Positions 1 through 6,003 of a stretch of DNA of 6,802 nucleotides are shown here, in pieces. Under the pieces are notes generated by a model that saw nothing but the letters and a program-made list of their open reading frames with translations, ran no database searches and had not been told where the DNA came from. The stretch lies in NCBI GenBank assembly GCA_900555545.1, contig USLQ01000057.1:1-6802 (forward strand). Reading direction: 5' to 3'. This DNA is from an uncultured Oscillospiraceae bacterium (GTDB taxonomy: Bacteria > Bacillota > Clostridia > Oscillospirales > Acutalibacteraceae). The first letter of the stretch is position 1. Each line of letters starts with the position of its first letter. The position numbers were made by a program, and so were the translations under genes.

Positions 1-112
1 CTGCCATCCGGCAGGGGCGGATCCCTTTTTCCGGATCGATTCTCCCCTCTTTTCAGTCAACTTTCACAAAGCGCTCCCGCCAAAGGCCCCCTGTATTTTT
101 CACCTCACCGGC
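1..112. other. Intergenic left edge, no gene seen
   Basis: No credible coding region is visible here. Bases 1-14 form a small hairpin (CTGCC, loop ATCC, GGCAG), and a T5 run lies at 26-30 after a second weak GGG/CCC stem (15-17 with 23-25). This could be the tail of a terminator for a gene left of the window, but the stem and T run are not adjacent, so I do not call it as one. Confidence 0.3.
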
Positions 113-146
113 TTGACTTGCACCCGTTTTGGCGATAGACTATTAT
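113..146 (+). promoter_or_regulatory. Candidate sigma-A promoter for the mgtE leader
   Basis: TTGACT at 113-118 matches five of six -35 bases. With a 17-base spacer it pairs with TAGACT at 136-141 (four of six). A better -10, TATTAT at 141-146, would use TTGCAC at 119-124 with a 16-base spacer. Either choice starts transcription near 148-153, giving a leader of about 225 nt before mgtE. Confidence 0.5.
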
Positions 147-204
147 TGATAGTAGTTTGCTGCCCTGACGGCGGCAGACGCACCAAAAATGGAGGTGAAA
201 CCGC

Positions 205-309
205 TTGGAAGGCAACGAGGGCAGTAGAACAGTCGCCCCTGTTCGATTATGTACCGCAGTACGCATCCCGTGTGTCACGCCGGGCGGTGTTTTCCCCATC
301 GCTCAGTGA
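205..309 (+). CDS. Putative 34-residue leader peptide upstream of mgtE
   Basis: GGAGGTGA at 191-198 is an eight-base perfect match to the 16S anti-Shine-Dalgarno sequence. It lies six bases before a TTG codon at 205, a near ideal spacing. From there a frame runs 34 codons to TGA at 307-309, ending 66 bases before the mgtE ATG. The peptide would be MEGNEGSRTVAP near its start and PGGVFPIAQ at its end, with four prolines (12, 22, 26, 31), four arginines or lysines, and no signal peptide or membrane helix. Its position between the promoter and the terminator-like hairpin at 340-374 fits a regulatory leader peptide. Proline-rich leader peptides are known in front of the Salmonella mgtA and mgtC genes, but no homology is claimed. 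The strong binding site may instead be part of RNA structure, and a competing ATG at 189 opens only 12 codons with no good site. The existence of the peptide is an inference. Confidence 0.42.
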   Translation: MEGNEGSRTVAPVRLCTAVRIPCVTPGGVFPIAQ

Positions 310-339
310 TATGCCGCGCCTTTGTGCGCCCTTTTGACA

Positions 340-374
340 CTCCTCATGCGTGCTGCGCAGAGAGGAGTTTTTTT
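340..374 (+). terminator. Terminator-like hairpin masking the mgtE ribosome binding site
   Basis: CTCCTC 340-345 pairs with GAGGAG 362-367. Inside, TGCG 347-350 pairs with CGCA 356-359 around a five-base loop, and the outer stem is followed at once by T7 (368-374). The 3' strand of the stem is also the mgtE Shine-Dalgarno, eight bases before the ATG at 376. The element can therefore act both as a terminator and as a translation lock. Confidence 0.7.
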
Positions 375-375
375 G

Positions 376-1731
376 ATGGAAGATAACCGGTTTGACCAGC
401 TGCTGGAGCTGCTCGGCAAGTGCAACTTCCCCGAGCTGCGCGAACGGCTGGAAAAGATGAACGAAGTCGATATTGCCGAATTTATGGAGGGGCTCAATCA
501 GGAGCAGACGTTGCTGGTGTTCCGCATCCTGCCCAAGGACATCTCGGCGGATGTGTTCTCCTACCTGGATTCCGACTCCCGCACCGGGATCATTGAGGCC
601 GCTACGGATAAGGAACTGCACGTACTCGTGGACGACCTGTATCTGGATGACACAGTCGACATGCTGGAGGAGGTCCCGGCCAATGTGGTGCGCCGTGTGC
701 TCGGGAGCACGGACGCCCAGACACGTGAACTGATCAACAAATTTCTCAATTATCCGGAGAATTCCGCCGGCAGTATTATGACGATCGAAATGGTCGAGCT
801 TCACGACCGTTTTACCGTGCGCGAGGCCATCGACCATATCCGTAAAACCGGCGTGGATAAGGAGACCATTTACACCTGCTACTGTATTGATGACGCGCGT
901 CATCTGATCGGATCTGTCCAGTTGCGCCACCTGATTATGGCCGATGAGGACGATCTGATCCGCGATATTATGGATGGGATGGACTACCTCCGTTATGTGC
1001 ACACCCTGGACGACCAGGAGGAGGTCGCAGACATCGTGCGCAAGTACGATTTGCTGAGCGTCCCGGTGCTCGACAATGAGGACCGTCTGGTGGGAATCAT
1101 CACCGTCGATGATATCGTGGACGTCATCGAGGAGGAAAACACCGAGGATATTGAGAAGATGAACCTGCTCAAGCCCTCCGGAAACGATAAACCCTATCTC
1201 AAGACGAGTGTCTTCCGCCTGGCGGGCAACCGGATTGTCTGGCTGCTGGTGCTGATGATCTCCGCCACCTTTACAGGCAAAATCATTGAGAATTTTGAGA
1301 CGCTGCTCTCCGGTATGGTCGCGCTGACAGCCGCCATCCCCATGCTGATGGATACGGGCGGGAACGCCGGCAGCCAGACCTCCACGCTGGTGATTCGCAA
1401 TCTTGCGCTGGGAGAGGTTACGGTGCGCGACTACCTGCGGATCCTGTGGAAAGAACTGCGCGTGGCACTGATCTGCAGCGTCATCCTTGGGACCGTTAAT
1501 CTGGGGCGTATGCTCCTGCTGCGCAGCGGTACCATTATGGAATGCCTCGTCACCAGCCTTGCCATGATGTGCGCCGTGGTCGTCGCCAAGATCATCGGCT
1601 GCACACTGCCCATTATTGCCAAGCTCATCCATCTGGATCCGGCCCTGATGGCCGGCCCCATGATCACCACAATCGTGGATGCGGTCACACTGATCATCTA
1701 CTTCTCACTGGCACAGGCCATTTTAATGTAA
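376..1731 (+). CDS. mgtE: Magnesium transporter MgtE
   Basis: Encodes 451 residues, the usual length of MgtE, a homodimeric inner-membrane Mg2+ channel gated by cytosolic magnesium. Residues 1-130 form the helical MgtE_N domain, rich in acidic residues. About 131-255 hold two CBS domains (YPENSAGSIM at 127-136, then IGSVQLRHL and VGIITVDDI strands). About 256-280 are the linking plug helix, and 283-450 carry five membrane helices. Family hallmarks are present: PMLMDTGGNAGSQ (322-334), and a last helix with GPMITTIVD ending at Asp435, which corresponds to the pore Asp432 of the Thermus protein. ATG 376 is preferred because GAGGAG lies eight bases upstream; an in-frame ATG at 322 lacks such a site and falls inside the leader. 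Expression is probably governed by the upstream leader hairpin. The gene stands alone, with a terminator behind it. The identification is secure; Mg2+ specificity over Co2+ is from family knowledge. Confidence 0.97.
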   Translation: MEDNRFDQLLELLGKCNFPELRERLEKMNEVDIAEFMEGLNQEQTLLVFRILPKDISADVFSYLDSDSRTGIIEAATDKELHVLVDDLYLDDTVDMLEEVPANVVRRVLGSTDAQTRELINKFLNYPENSAGSIMTIEMVELHDRFTVREAIDHIRKTGVDKETIYTCYCIDDARHLIGSVQLRHLIMADEDDLIRDIMDGMDYLRYVHTLDDQEEVADIVRKYDLLSVPVLDNEDRLVGIITVDDIVDVIEEENTEDIEKMNLLKPSGNDKPYLKTSVFRLAGNRIVWLLVLMISATFTGKIIENFETLLSGMVALTAAIPMLMDTGGNAGSQTSTLVIRNLALGEVTVRDYLRILWKELRVALICSVILGTVNLGRMLLLRSGTIMECLVTSLAMMCAVVVAKIIGCTLPIIAKLIHLDPALMAGPMITTIVDAVTLIIYFSLAQAILM

Positions 1732-1752
1732 TTCATCCTTTAAAACCCAAAT

Positions 1753-1792
1753 GCGGAGTAAAAATCCCAGAGGATCTTTACCCCGCTTTTTT
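1753..1792 (+). terminator. Intrinsic terminator of mgtE
   Basis: A long stem starts 22 bases after the mgtE stop. GCGG 1753-1756 pairs with CCGC 1783-1786, GTAAA 1758-1762 with TTTAC 1777-1781, and ATCC 1764-1767 with GGAT 1772-1775. Two A-C mismatches interrupt it and the loop is CAGA. T6 (1787-1792) follows directly. This separates mgtE from the GH18 gene. Confidence 0.9.
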
Positions 1793-1845
1793 ATTTCATC
1801 CGGCGGATCTACACACGGCCTGTCGTTTTATCCGCTAAAGGGGAC

Positions 1846-1874
1846 TTGTATGGGAGGAGAATTTATGATACACT
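1846..1874 (+). promoter_or_regulatory. Weak candidate promoter for the GH18 gene
   Basis: TTGTAT (1846-1851), a 17-base spacer and TACACT (1869-1874) preceded by TG at 1866-1867 would make an extended -10 promoter. TATGAT at 1864-1869 is an alternative -10 but has no well placed -35. Because mgtE ends in a strong terminator, a promoter is expected somewhere in 1793-1900. Confidence 0.35.
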
Positions 1875-1916
1875 ATTACCGGTTTTGAGCCAAATTCATA
1901 AAAAGAGGGAAATATT

Positions 1917-3908
1917 ATGGTGTTTTTTAGACGCATCTGGAAAGCCCTGCACACCCGTATTGGGACATATGTCTTTCTTGTCCTGGCGGCCGTGTCCTAT
2001 GCTTTCCTGAGCAGTGCAACGTGGGCCTATGGTTGGATCGCAGACCTGTATCCGCTCGGTGCTAATTTTGTCCCCACGGTTCTGGTCATCATCGGTGTCT
2101 GTATGGCCGTTCTGCTGGCCTACCTGCTCCTGCTCGCATTCACGGGCAAGGACAAGAAGATCAGGGGCAAGCTCGCGCTGGACATTGTACAGATTATCTT
2201 TGCCATATTGGCTGTGGCGCTGTTCTGCTATACCTTTGTGCTCGTATTCGGCCTTGATACGGGCTTTTCGGCGGACAATTTCACGCGCGGCTTGCAGGCG
2301 CTTACCACTTCTCTGCCGTTCCTCTGTCTCGCCTTTGCCCTGCCTCTGGTTCTCGTATTCTGCGACACGCCAAAGCGCGCGGTTAAAGGCCTGATCGCGG
2401 ATGTTGTCATCTGTGCGCTGATCGTCACACCGGTCGCTTTTGGCTCAGGCAGCAACGCCTGGGATGGTGACGAATTGCCCGCGCTGAACCTCCAGTCCGA
2501 AAACCTGATGGAGGGGGCGAGCATCGTCTTCGAGAGCCTGAAAGAGGGCGAAAAGCCTGACGCCGTCAACCTCCTCACACAGGACGATGCCTGTTGGACC
2601 GCGCAGGATCCCAACCGCACGCCTGCGGAGGGGCAGGAGGATATCAACAACAGCTATGTGGAGGTTCAGCTGGCTCAGACCAGCACCTTTAACACCGCCA
2701 TCATCGAGGAATCCGGCAATCAGGCACAGTACTTCCGCCTGCAGGCGCTGGTGGACGGCGTGTGGAAAACCGTTTACGAAAGTGAAAAAATTGAGTCCAT
2801 GCGCCTGTGCAGCTTTGACGCCGTCACAACAGACCGCGTGCGGCTGTCTATTGACAAGTTCCGCAGCACGGACACACCGGTGAAGATCCGCTCCCTGCAG
2901 CTGTACAATGAGCCGGTACGCAGTGCGGCGGACTTTGAGGTCACGGCCTATCAGCGCTTGGACGGCGACGTACCGACTGAAATCCTGGCCAAAGGCGAGG
3001 AATATGTAAACAACTACGCCCGTTTCTACGACGTATACAGTACAGTGCTCGTCTTTGCGGCCGTACACTGGGATAACGATGGCCATATGACCTTTGGCGA
3101 GGGCGGCGAGGAAAAATTCGCCCAGGAGCTCGCGGCGCTCAAGGAGATTATCAGCCACCGTTCCAATCAGGAGCACCAGGTCAAGATCATCGTCACCACG
3201 CTGGCCGATGGTACATGGGATGAGACGGGCTTAGGCGTGAACGGCTATATGGCGCAGTACTGGGAATCCATCGCGGATCAGACGGTGGAATTTGTTCAGA
3301 AGTATGATATCGACGGCGTGGACATCGACTGGGAGTACCCGCAGACACCCAGCGACTGGGCGGTATACGATCAGTTCATCGCCCGGCTGGATGATGGGAT
3401 GCACGCCGCAAACCCGGACGCCATCATCTCCGCCGCGCTCTCCGCGGGAGCGCTCGGCATGGCGGAGGAGACACTCGACAGGCTCGACCAGATCCAGTTC
3501 ATGGCCTATGACGGCAACGATACAGATGGCTACCAGAGCTCACTCCAGCAAGCACAGGAGGGGCTCCAGGCCTTTATTGACAATGGGGCGGATCTCTCCA
3601 AGATCAACATCGGCATCGCCGCATACGGGCGTCCGGTCAATAGTACCCCGTACTGGGCCACTTGGCGCGATCTGGACGAGGCCACCTATTGGAACAACAA
3701 GTATTACGCCGTTCACGATAGCGATCAGGTCTATGAGGGCACCTTCTGCTCCCCGGCGCTTGCAGGCGACAAGACAGCTCTCGCCCTGTTCAGCGGCGCA
3801 GGCGGCGTGATGGTCTTCCGCGTAGCCTGCGACAAGACGATGGATGATCCAAACAGCGTAGCTTGCGGTATTCAGAATACGCTCAACCGCTACATTGAAA
3901 ATTGGTGA
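1917..3908 (+). CDS. Membrane-anchored GH18 (chitinase-like) protein with F5/8C-like domain
   Basis: Encodes 663 residues. Five hydrophobic helices are predicted at about 16-38, 50-76, 86-113, 127-148 and 155-176. Positive patches (RRIWK, GKDKKIRGK, TPKRAVKG) lie on the cytoplasmic side, which places the rest outside the cell. About 188-332 resembles an F5/8 type C (discoidin/CBM32-like) beta-sandwich, with YVEVQLAQT, YFRLQALVDGVWKTVYES and IRSLQLYNEP. About 339-655 is a GH18 TIM barrel: the catalytic motif DGVDIDWE (466-473) is intact with Glu473 as the acid, and MAYD (529-532) provides the partner Tyr-Asp. The usual Trp near the last strand is Phe634. Family knowledge suggests hydrolysis of beta-1,4-GlcNAc bonds in chitin or peptidoglycan; the surface anchor makes cell-wall or host-glycan work plausible, but the substrate is not shown. 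The start is supported by GAGGGA six bases upstream. It is transcribed alone, between two terminators. Confidence 0.9.
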   Translation: MVFFRRIWKALHTRIGTYVFLVLAAVSYAFLSSATWAYGWIADLYPLGANFVPTVLVIIGVCMAVLLAYLLLLAFTGKDKKIRGKLALDIVQIIFAILAVALFCYTFVLVFGLDTGFSADNFTRGLQALTTSLPFLCLAFALPLVLVFCDTPKRAVKGLIADVVICALIVTPVAFGSGSNAWDGDELPALNLQSENLMEGASIVFESLKEGEKPDAVNLLTQDDACWTAQDPNRTPAEGQEDINNSYVEVQLAQTSTFNTAIIEESGNQAQYFRLQALVDGVWKTVYESEKIESMRLCSFDAVTTDRVRLSIDKFRSTDTPVKIRSLQLYNEPVRSAADFEVTAYQRLDGDVPTEILAKGEEYVNNYARFYDVYSTVLVFAAVHWDNDGHMTFGEGGEEKFAQELAALKEIISHRSNQEHQVKIIVTTLADGTWDETGLGVNGYMAQYWESIADQTVEFVQKYDIDGVDIDWEYPQTPSDWAVYDQFIARLDDGMHAANPDAIISAALSAGALGMAEETLDRLDQIQFMAYDGNDTDGYQSSLQQAQEGLQAFIDNGADLSKINIGIAAYGRPVNSTPYWATWRDLDEATYWNNKYYAVHDSDQVYEGTFCSPALAGDKTALALFSGAGGVMVFRVACDKTMDDPNSVACGIQNTLNRYIENW

Positions 3909-3933
3909 GCCAATTTCACTTTGATTGTCATTT

Positions 3934-3977
3934 AAAAGCGCCCCGCAGCTGTAAGCTGCGGGGCGCAAAGTTTGTTT
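3934..3977. terminator. Bidirectional terminator between convergent genes
   Basis: GCGCCCCGCAGCT (3938-3950) and AGCTGCGGGGCGC (3954-3966) form a perfect 13-bp stem with loop GTA. On the + strand it is followed by AAAGTTTGTTT, an interrupted T tract, 29 bases after the GH18 stop. On the - strand it is followed by TTTTAAA, serving the small gene that ends at 4042. It is probably shared by both genes. Confidence 0.85.
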
Positions 3978-4041
3978 CAAGTTTACTGATAAAAGCGATT
4001 TTTCAACTGTCCAATCACAATCTCTCCGGTAAGGGAACGGC

Positions 4042-4341
4042 TCATTTATCATATAGGCACTGCGAGACACAGTTACCGGATCCAAGCGCATCGGCATGAT
4101 CGTACAGCCAGTCCTCAATCAACAGCTCCGCCTCATCAGGCATCGCGTGGGCCGCATAGAGATAGGCGGCCAATTTTTCCGCCTGATCAAATGTCATCCC
4201 CAGCGCACAGTGGTATTCGTCCCGCTGTGACGAATCTGTCGTACGGATAATTTTGATGCCATATCCACCATGCATGCCATCCGGCTGGACATAACACTCC
4301 ACTGTCGTTTTACCAATGCATATCCCCAGCTGTGTATCCAT
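4042..4341 (-). CDS. Small protein of unknown function, possibly DUF6514-like
   Basis: Encodes 99 residues with no signal peptide or membrane helix, so probably cytosolic. A beta-rich first half (LGICIGKTTVECYV, 5-18, then GGYGIKIIRTT, 25-35) is followed by a helical half (MTFDQAEKLAAYLYAAHAMP, 49-68) and an acidic end with ELLIEDWL (72-79). The pattern of YGI, a Glu/Asp-rich helix and a final (I/V)EDW or (V)EDF resembles the small clostridial DUF6514 family, but I recall this only from general pattern and it needs a profile search. Five cysteines (8, 16, 45, 91, 95) do not form a clear metal site. ATG 4341 is chosen because a purine stretch GGGAAGGG lies just upstream and the perfect promoter at 4410-4438 gives a leader of about 60 nt; an in-frame TTG at 4374 has no such site. 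It is transcribed alone, convergent with the GH18 gene. Its function is unknown. Confidence 0.75.
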   Translation of the reverse strand: MDTQLGICIGKTTVECYVQPDGMHGGYGIKIIRTTDSSQRDEYHCALGMTFDQAEKLAAYLYAAHAMPDEAELLIEDWLYDHADALGSGNCVSQCLYDK

Positions 4342-4372
4342 GAAATTCCCTTCCCTTGTAGGTGCCACCACC

Positions 4373-4393
4373 AAACCGATGGCGGTTTTTTTT
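4373..4393 (+). terminator. Short terminator-like hairpin within the small gene's leader
   Basis: AAACCG (4373-4378) pairs with CGGTTT (4383-4388) around loop ATGG, with further T residues to 4393. Read on the + strand it is a small intrinsic terminator that could stop antisense transcription. Read on the - strand the same DNA is part of the 5' leader of the small gene, where CCGCCA can also pair with TGGTGG. Its role is uncertain. Confidence 0.4.
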
Positions 4394-4409
4394 ATTCACA
4401 TTAAATATT

Positions 4410-4438
4410 ATTATAGCCGAATATATACCAATTGTCAA
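4410..4438 (-). promoter_or_regulatory. Consensus-perfect sigma-A promoter of the small gene
   Basis: On the - strand TTGACA (4438-4433) is followed by exactly 17 bases and TATAAT (4415-4410). Both hexamers match consensus at every position. Transcription would start near 4403, about 60 nt before the ATG at 4341. With no operator visible at the hexamers, strong basal expression is likely unless the leader restrains it. Confidence 0.92.
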
Positions 4439-4466
4439 CCATTAAAAACAATAAATAATAATGAAT

Positions 4467-4500
4467 GATTGAACATCTTGATCGATCAATCTCTTTTTTT
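4467..4500 (+). repeat. Inverted repeat with T run in AT-rich spacer
   Basis: GATTGA (4467-4472) pairs with TCAATC (4486-4491), with ATC/GAT pairing inside, and T7 follows at 4494-4500. The centre also contains a perfect 12-base palindrome, TTGATCGATCAA (4478-4489). It could be a weak + strand terminator or a dimeric repressor operator. It lies about 40 bases behind the -35 box of the small gene's promoter. Confidence 0.45.
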
Positions 4501-4505
4501 ATAAT
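4478..4505 (+). promoter_or_regulatory. Possible + strand promoter in the AT-rich spacer
   Basis: TTGATC (4478-4483), a 16-base spacer and a perfect TATAAT (4500-4505) would direct transcription rightward from about 4512. No coding region with a ribosome binding site follows, so a product would be a small RNA or antisense to the aldolase 3' end. The -10 lies in an AT-rich stretch where chance matches are common. Confidence 0.25.
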
Positions 4506-4686
4506 AGTTCTTCGCTGGAAAACACCGCAACTGTCTAATTGTAGCGGATTTCTGCTTATCCCGCGCCAGCATACAAACACACACCCGTTTTGGTTCCAAA
4601 TATGTAAAATTCAACGAAATTGTTCCTTGTCCGTTACCATCCGCTTTTGGAGATATTTGGGGGCAAAATGATAAGCAATTTTCACC
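4506..4686. other. Gene-free spacer
   Basis: About 180 bases, more AT-rich than the neighbouring genes. Short reading frames on both strands lack ribosome binding sites and give cysteine- and aromatic-rich nonsense-like peptides. I see no tRNA fold and no riboswitch core that I recognise. Together with 4342-4505 this makes about 390 bases between the small gene and the aldolase gene. Confidence 0.5.
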
Positions 4687-4721
4687 AAAAACAGAGCCGG
4701 ACACAACGCTGTGTCCGGCTC
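4687..4721 (-). terminator. Intrinsic terminator of the aldolase unit
   Basis: Read on the - strand, GAGCCGGACACA and TGTGTCCGGCTC form a perfect 12-bp stem (4694-4705 with 4710-4721) with a four-base loop. It begins eight bases after the aldolase stop and is followed by TG and T5 (4691-4687). Confidence 0.92.
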
Positions 4722-4729
4722 CTCAAATA

Positions 4730-5950
4730 TCATTTATTCTTTTGCTTGGAGTATTTCGTCTTATAAATCAGGCGCATCAGCCGTGTCTCAATCGGATTAA
4801 TCGCCTTCGGCTTGCCAAACAGGGAGGCGCCCACCATGGACTTACACTGCTTTTCCACGATCATACGCACCGCATGGGCGTCATACTCGTTGGAGCCGCA
4901 GCAGAGCGCGCCATTATCCTTGAGGAGCACCGCGTCGCGGCCGCGCAGCGCACGCGCCGTCCGGCCCGCCGTAGCAAGGGTGGACTTTGCATCAAATCGG
5001 GCGCAGCGCACCGTGGCGCCACAGATCTGCGCAAAATCATCCAGCAACGGTTTGATGGTGCGTCCCAAGTGCGACACCGCCACTACATCGCCATCCTTCG
5101 TGTGAAGAATCGCATTGATATCCTTGCGCCTGTTGTAGATGGCGCAGTGGAGATCAGCCTCGGGCGGGCACTCGCCCACCAGCGCCTTACCGGTCTTCAA
5201 ATCAATCGTACCGACTACTTCTCCGTCCCGATTGATCAGGTTAAAGATCCCGCTGTCACGGACACTGTCGTAAGCACACACCTCCGCCATATCCTTGCCC
5301 TTGGCCTCACGGTTGGCCAGGAAATAGTCGCGCACGCTCTCCCACGCATCAACGGCGGAATGGGTCATATCAGAGCACTTCTTGAGCAGATACTCCGCGC
5401 ACACCTTTTCCAGCTCGTGCGCAACGGCAAAGGCATCCTCATAGGATTCGCCCACACAGACGGCCCCGTGGTGGCGCATGATGGCGGCTTTGCTCGCACT
5501 GCGGCTGAAGGCAGCTACCACGCCCGCCCTCAGCTTTCCGGTACCCGGCAAGCCATAGGCGGCCATTGGTACGTTGTCGCCGATGATCTCCGCGCTTTTT
5601 CCTGTGATATTATTGATATCACACCCAATCGCACTGATAATGGATGCGTTGAACTGGTGCGTGTGAATGACAAAGTTGACGTTTGAGCGCAGCTTGTAGC
5701 ACTCGGCGTGGATTCCCTTTTCCGAGGACGGTTTAACATCGCCGTCGTAGGAGCAGTCCTCTATATTGACCAGAACAATTTCCTCCGGGGTCAGCGTCTC
5801 ATAGGCCCGCCCACTGGGAGTGATGACAAACTGCCTGTCGTTCACACGGCAGCTCACATTGCCCCATGTGCGCGCGATCAGGCCGGTCTCCACCAACTTT
5901 TTGCCCGCCTCAATCACGAGCTCACGTGCCTTCTGAAGCTCCATGTCCAT
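4730..5950 (-). CDS. Tandem class II aldolase/adducin-like protein, second domain degenerate
   Basis: Encodes 406 residues, about twice a normal class II aldolase (roughly 210). Residues 1-200 form one complete domain: TWGNVSCR (28-35), ITPSG (43-47), KPSSE with catalytic Glu77, then zinc ligands His96 and His98 (HTH) and His161 (RHHGA), with spacing close to that of L-fuculose-phosphate aldolase. Residues 225-400 repeat the fold: PPEADLH keeps Glu264 and His268, and His283 is kept, but the second ligand is Lys285 and the third Asn346, so this half probably cannot bind the metal. The family performs retro-aldol cleavage, epimerisation or decarboxylation of hydroxy-substrates, often phosphorylated; the substrate here is unknown. 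ATG 5950 is preceded by AAAGGAGG at seven bases. It lies 114 bases downstream of an aminotransferase gene on the same strand and is probably cotranscribed with it. No signal peptide: cytosolic. Confidence 0.85.
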   Translation of the reverse strand: MDMELQKARELVIEAGKKLVETGLIARTWGNVSCRVNDRQFVITPSGRAYETLTPEEIVLVNIEDCSYDGDVKPSSEKGIHAECYKLRSNVNFVIHTHQFNASIISAIGCDINNITGKSAEIIGDNVPMAAYGLPGTGKLRAGVVAAFSRSASKAAIMRHHGAVCVGESYEDAFAVAHELEKVCAEYLLKKCSDMTHSAVDAWESVRDYFLANREAKGKDMAEVCAYDSVRDSGIFNLINRDGEVVGTIDLKTGKALVGECPPEADLHCAIYNRRKDINAILHTKDGDVVAVSHLGRTIKPLLDDFAQICGATVRCARFDAKSTLATAGRTARALRGRDAVLLKDNGALCCGSNEYDAHAVRMIVEKQCKSMVGASLFGKPKAINPIETRLMRLIYKTKYSKQKNK

Positions 5951-6003
5951 AATTTATCCTCCTTTACAATTCCCACCATACAGCAATCCGTCACAATGGA
6001 ACA

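Larger units (their letters stand above)
148..375 (+). promoter_or_regulatory. Long structured mgtE 5' leader, probable attenuator or riboswitch
   Basis: About 228 nt separate the likely transcription start from the mgtE start codon. Visible pairings are: CTGCCCT 160-166 with AGGGCAG 218-224 (7 bp); an alternative local hairpin CTGCC 160-164 with GGCAG 173-177, which competes for the same bases; GAACAG 227-232 with CTGTTC 239-244; GTGTC 272-276 with GACAC 336-340 stacked beyond GGGCG 282-286 with CGCCC 327-331; 298-302 with 306-310; and the terminal hairpin 340-367. Mutually exclusive stems and a final hairpin over the ribosome binding site are typical of cis-regulation. Magnesium transporter genes in Bacillota are often under M-box control, but I do not find its conserved core here. 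The ligand or signal is therefore unknown. Confidence 0.55.

Noticed and set aside
113..337. 74-codon + strand frame across the mgtE leader
   Set aside because: It starts inside the promoter -35 box at a TTG with no ribosome site, in a different frame from the better supported start at 205.
322..375. Upstream extension of mgtE to ATG 322
   Set aside because: It would place the terminator hairpin and the real Shine-Dalgarno inside the coding region. The start at 376 gives the standard MgtE N-terminus.
148..375. Canonical M-box, cobalamin, fluoride, ZTP or manganese riboswitch
   Set aside because: I compared the leader by eye with the conserved cores I know and found no convincing match. A covariance-model search would be decisive.
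247..1632. 461-codon open frame on the - strand, antisense to mgtE
   Set aside because: It is the mirror of mgtE codon bias. The peptide is rich in His, Gln and Asp with no family pattern, and no ribosome binding site fits.
2445..3176. 243-codon - strand frame within the GH18 gene
   Set aside because: Shadow of the F5/8C and GH18 coding sequence, with no start site.
3540..4118. 192-codon - strand frame running across the GH18 3' end and the shared terminator
   Set aside because: It passes through the 13-bp terminator hairpin and overlaps both real genes in other frames.
4465..4704. Short frames on both strands in the AT-rich spacer (68 and 72 codons)
   Set aside because: No ribosome binding sites, one begins inside the aldolase terminator stem, and the compositions look random.
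4742..5686. 314-codon open frame on the + strand, antisense to the aldolase gene
   Set aside because: The opposite strand encodes a clear aldolase with all motifs, and the antisense peptide shows no domain logic.
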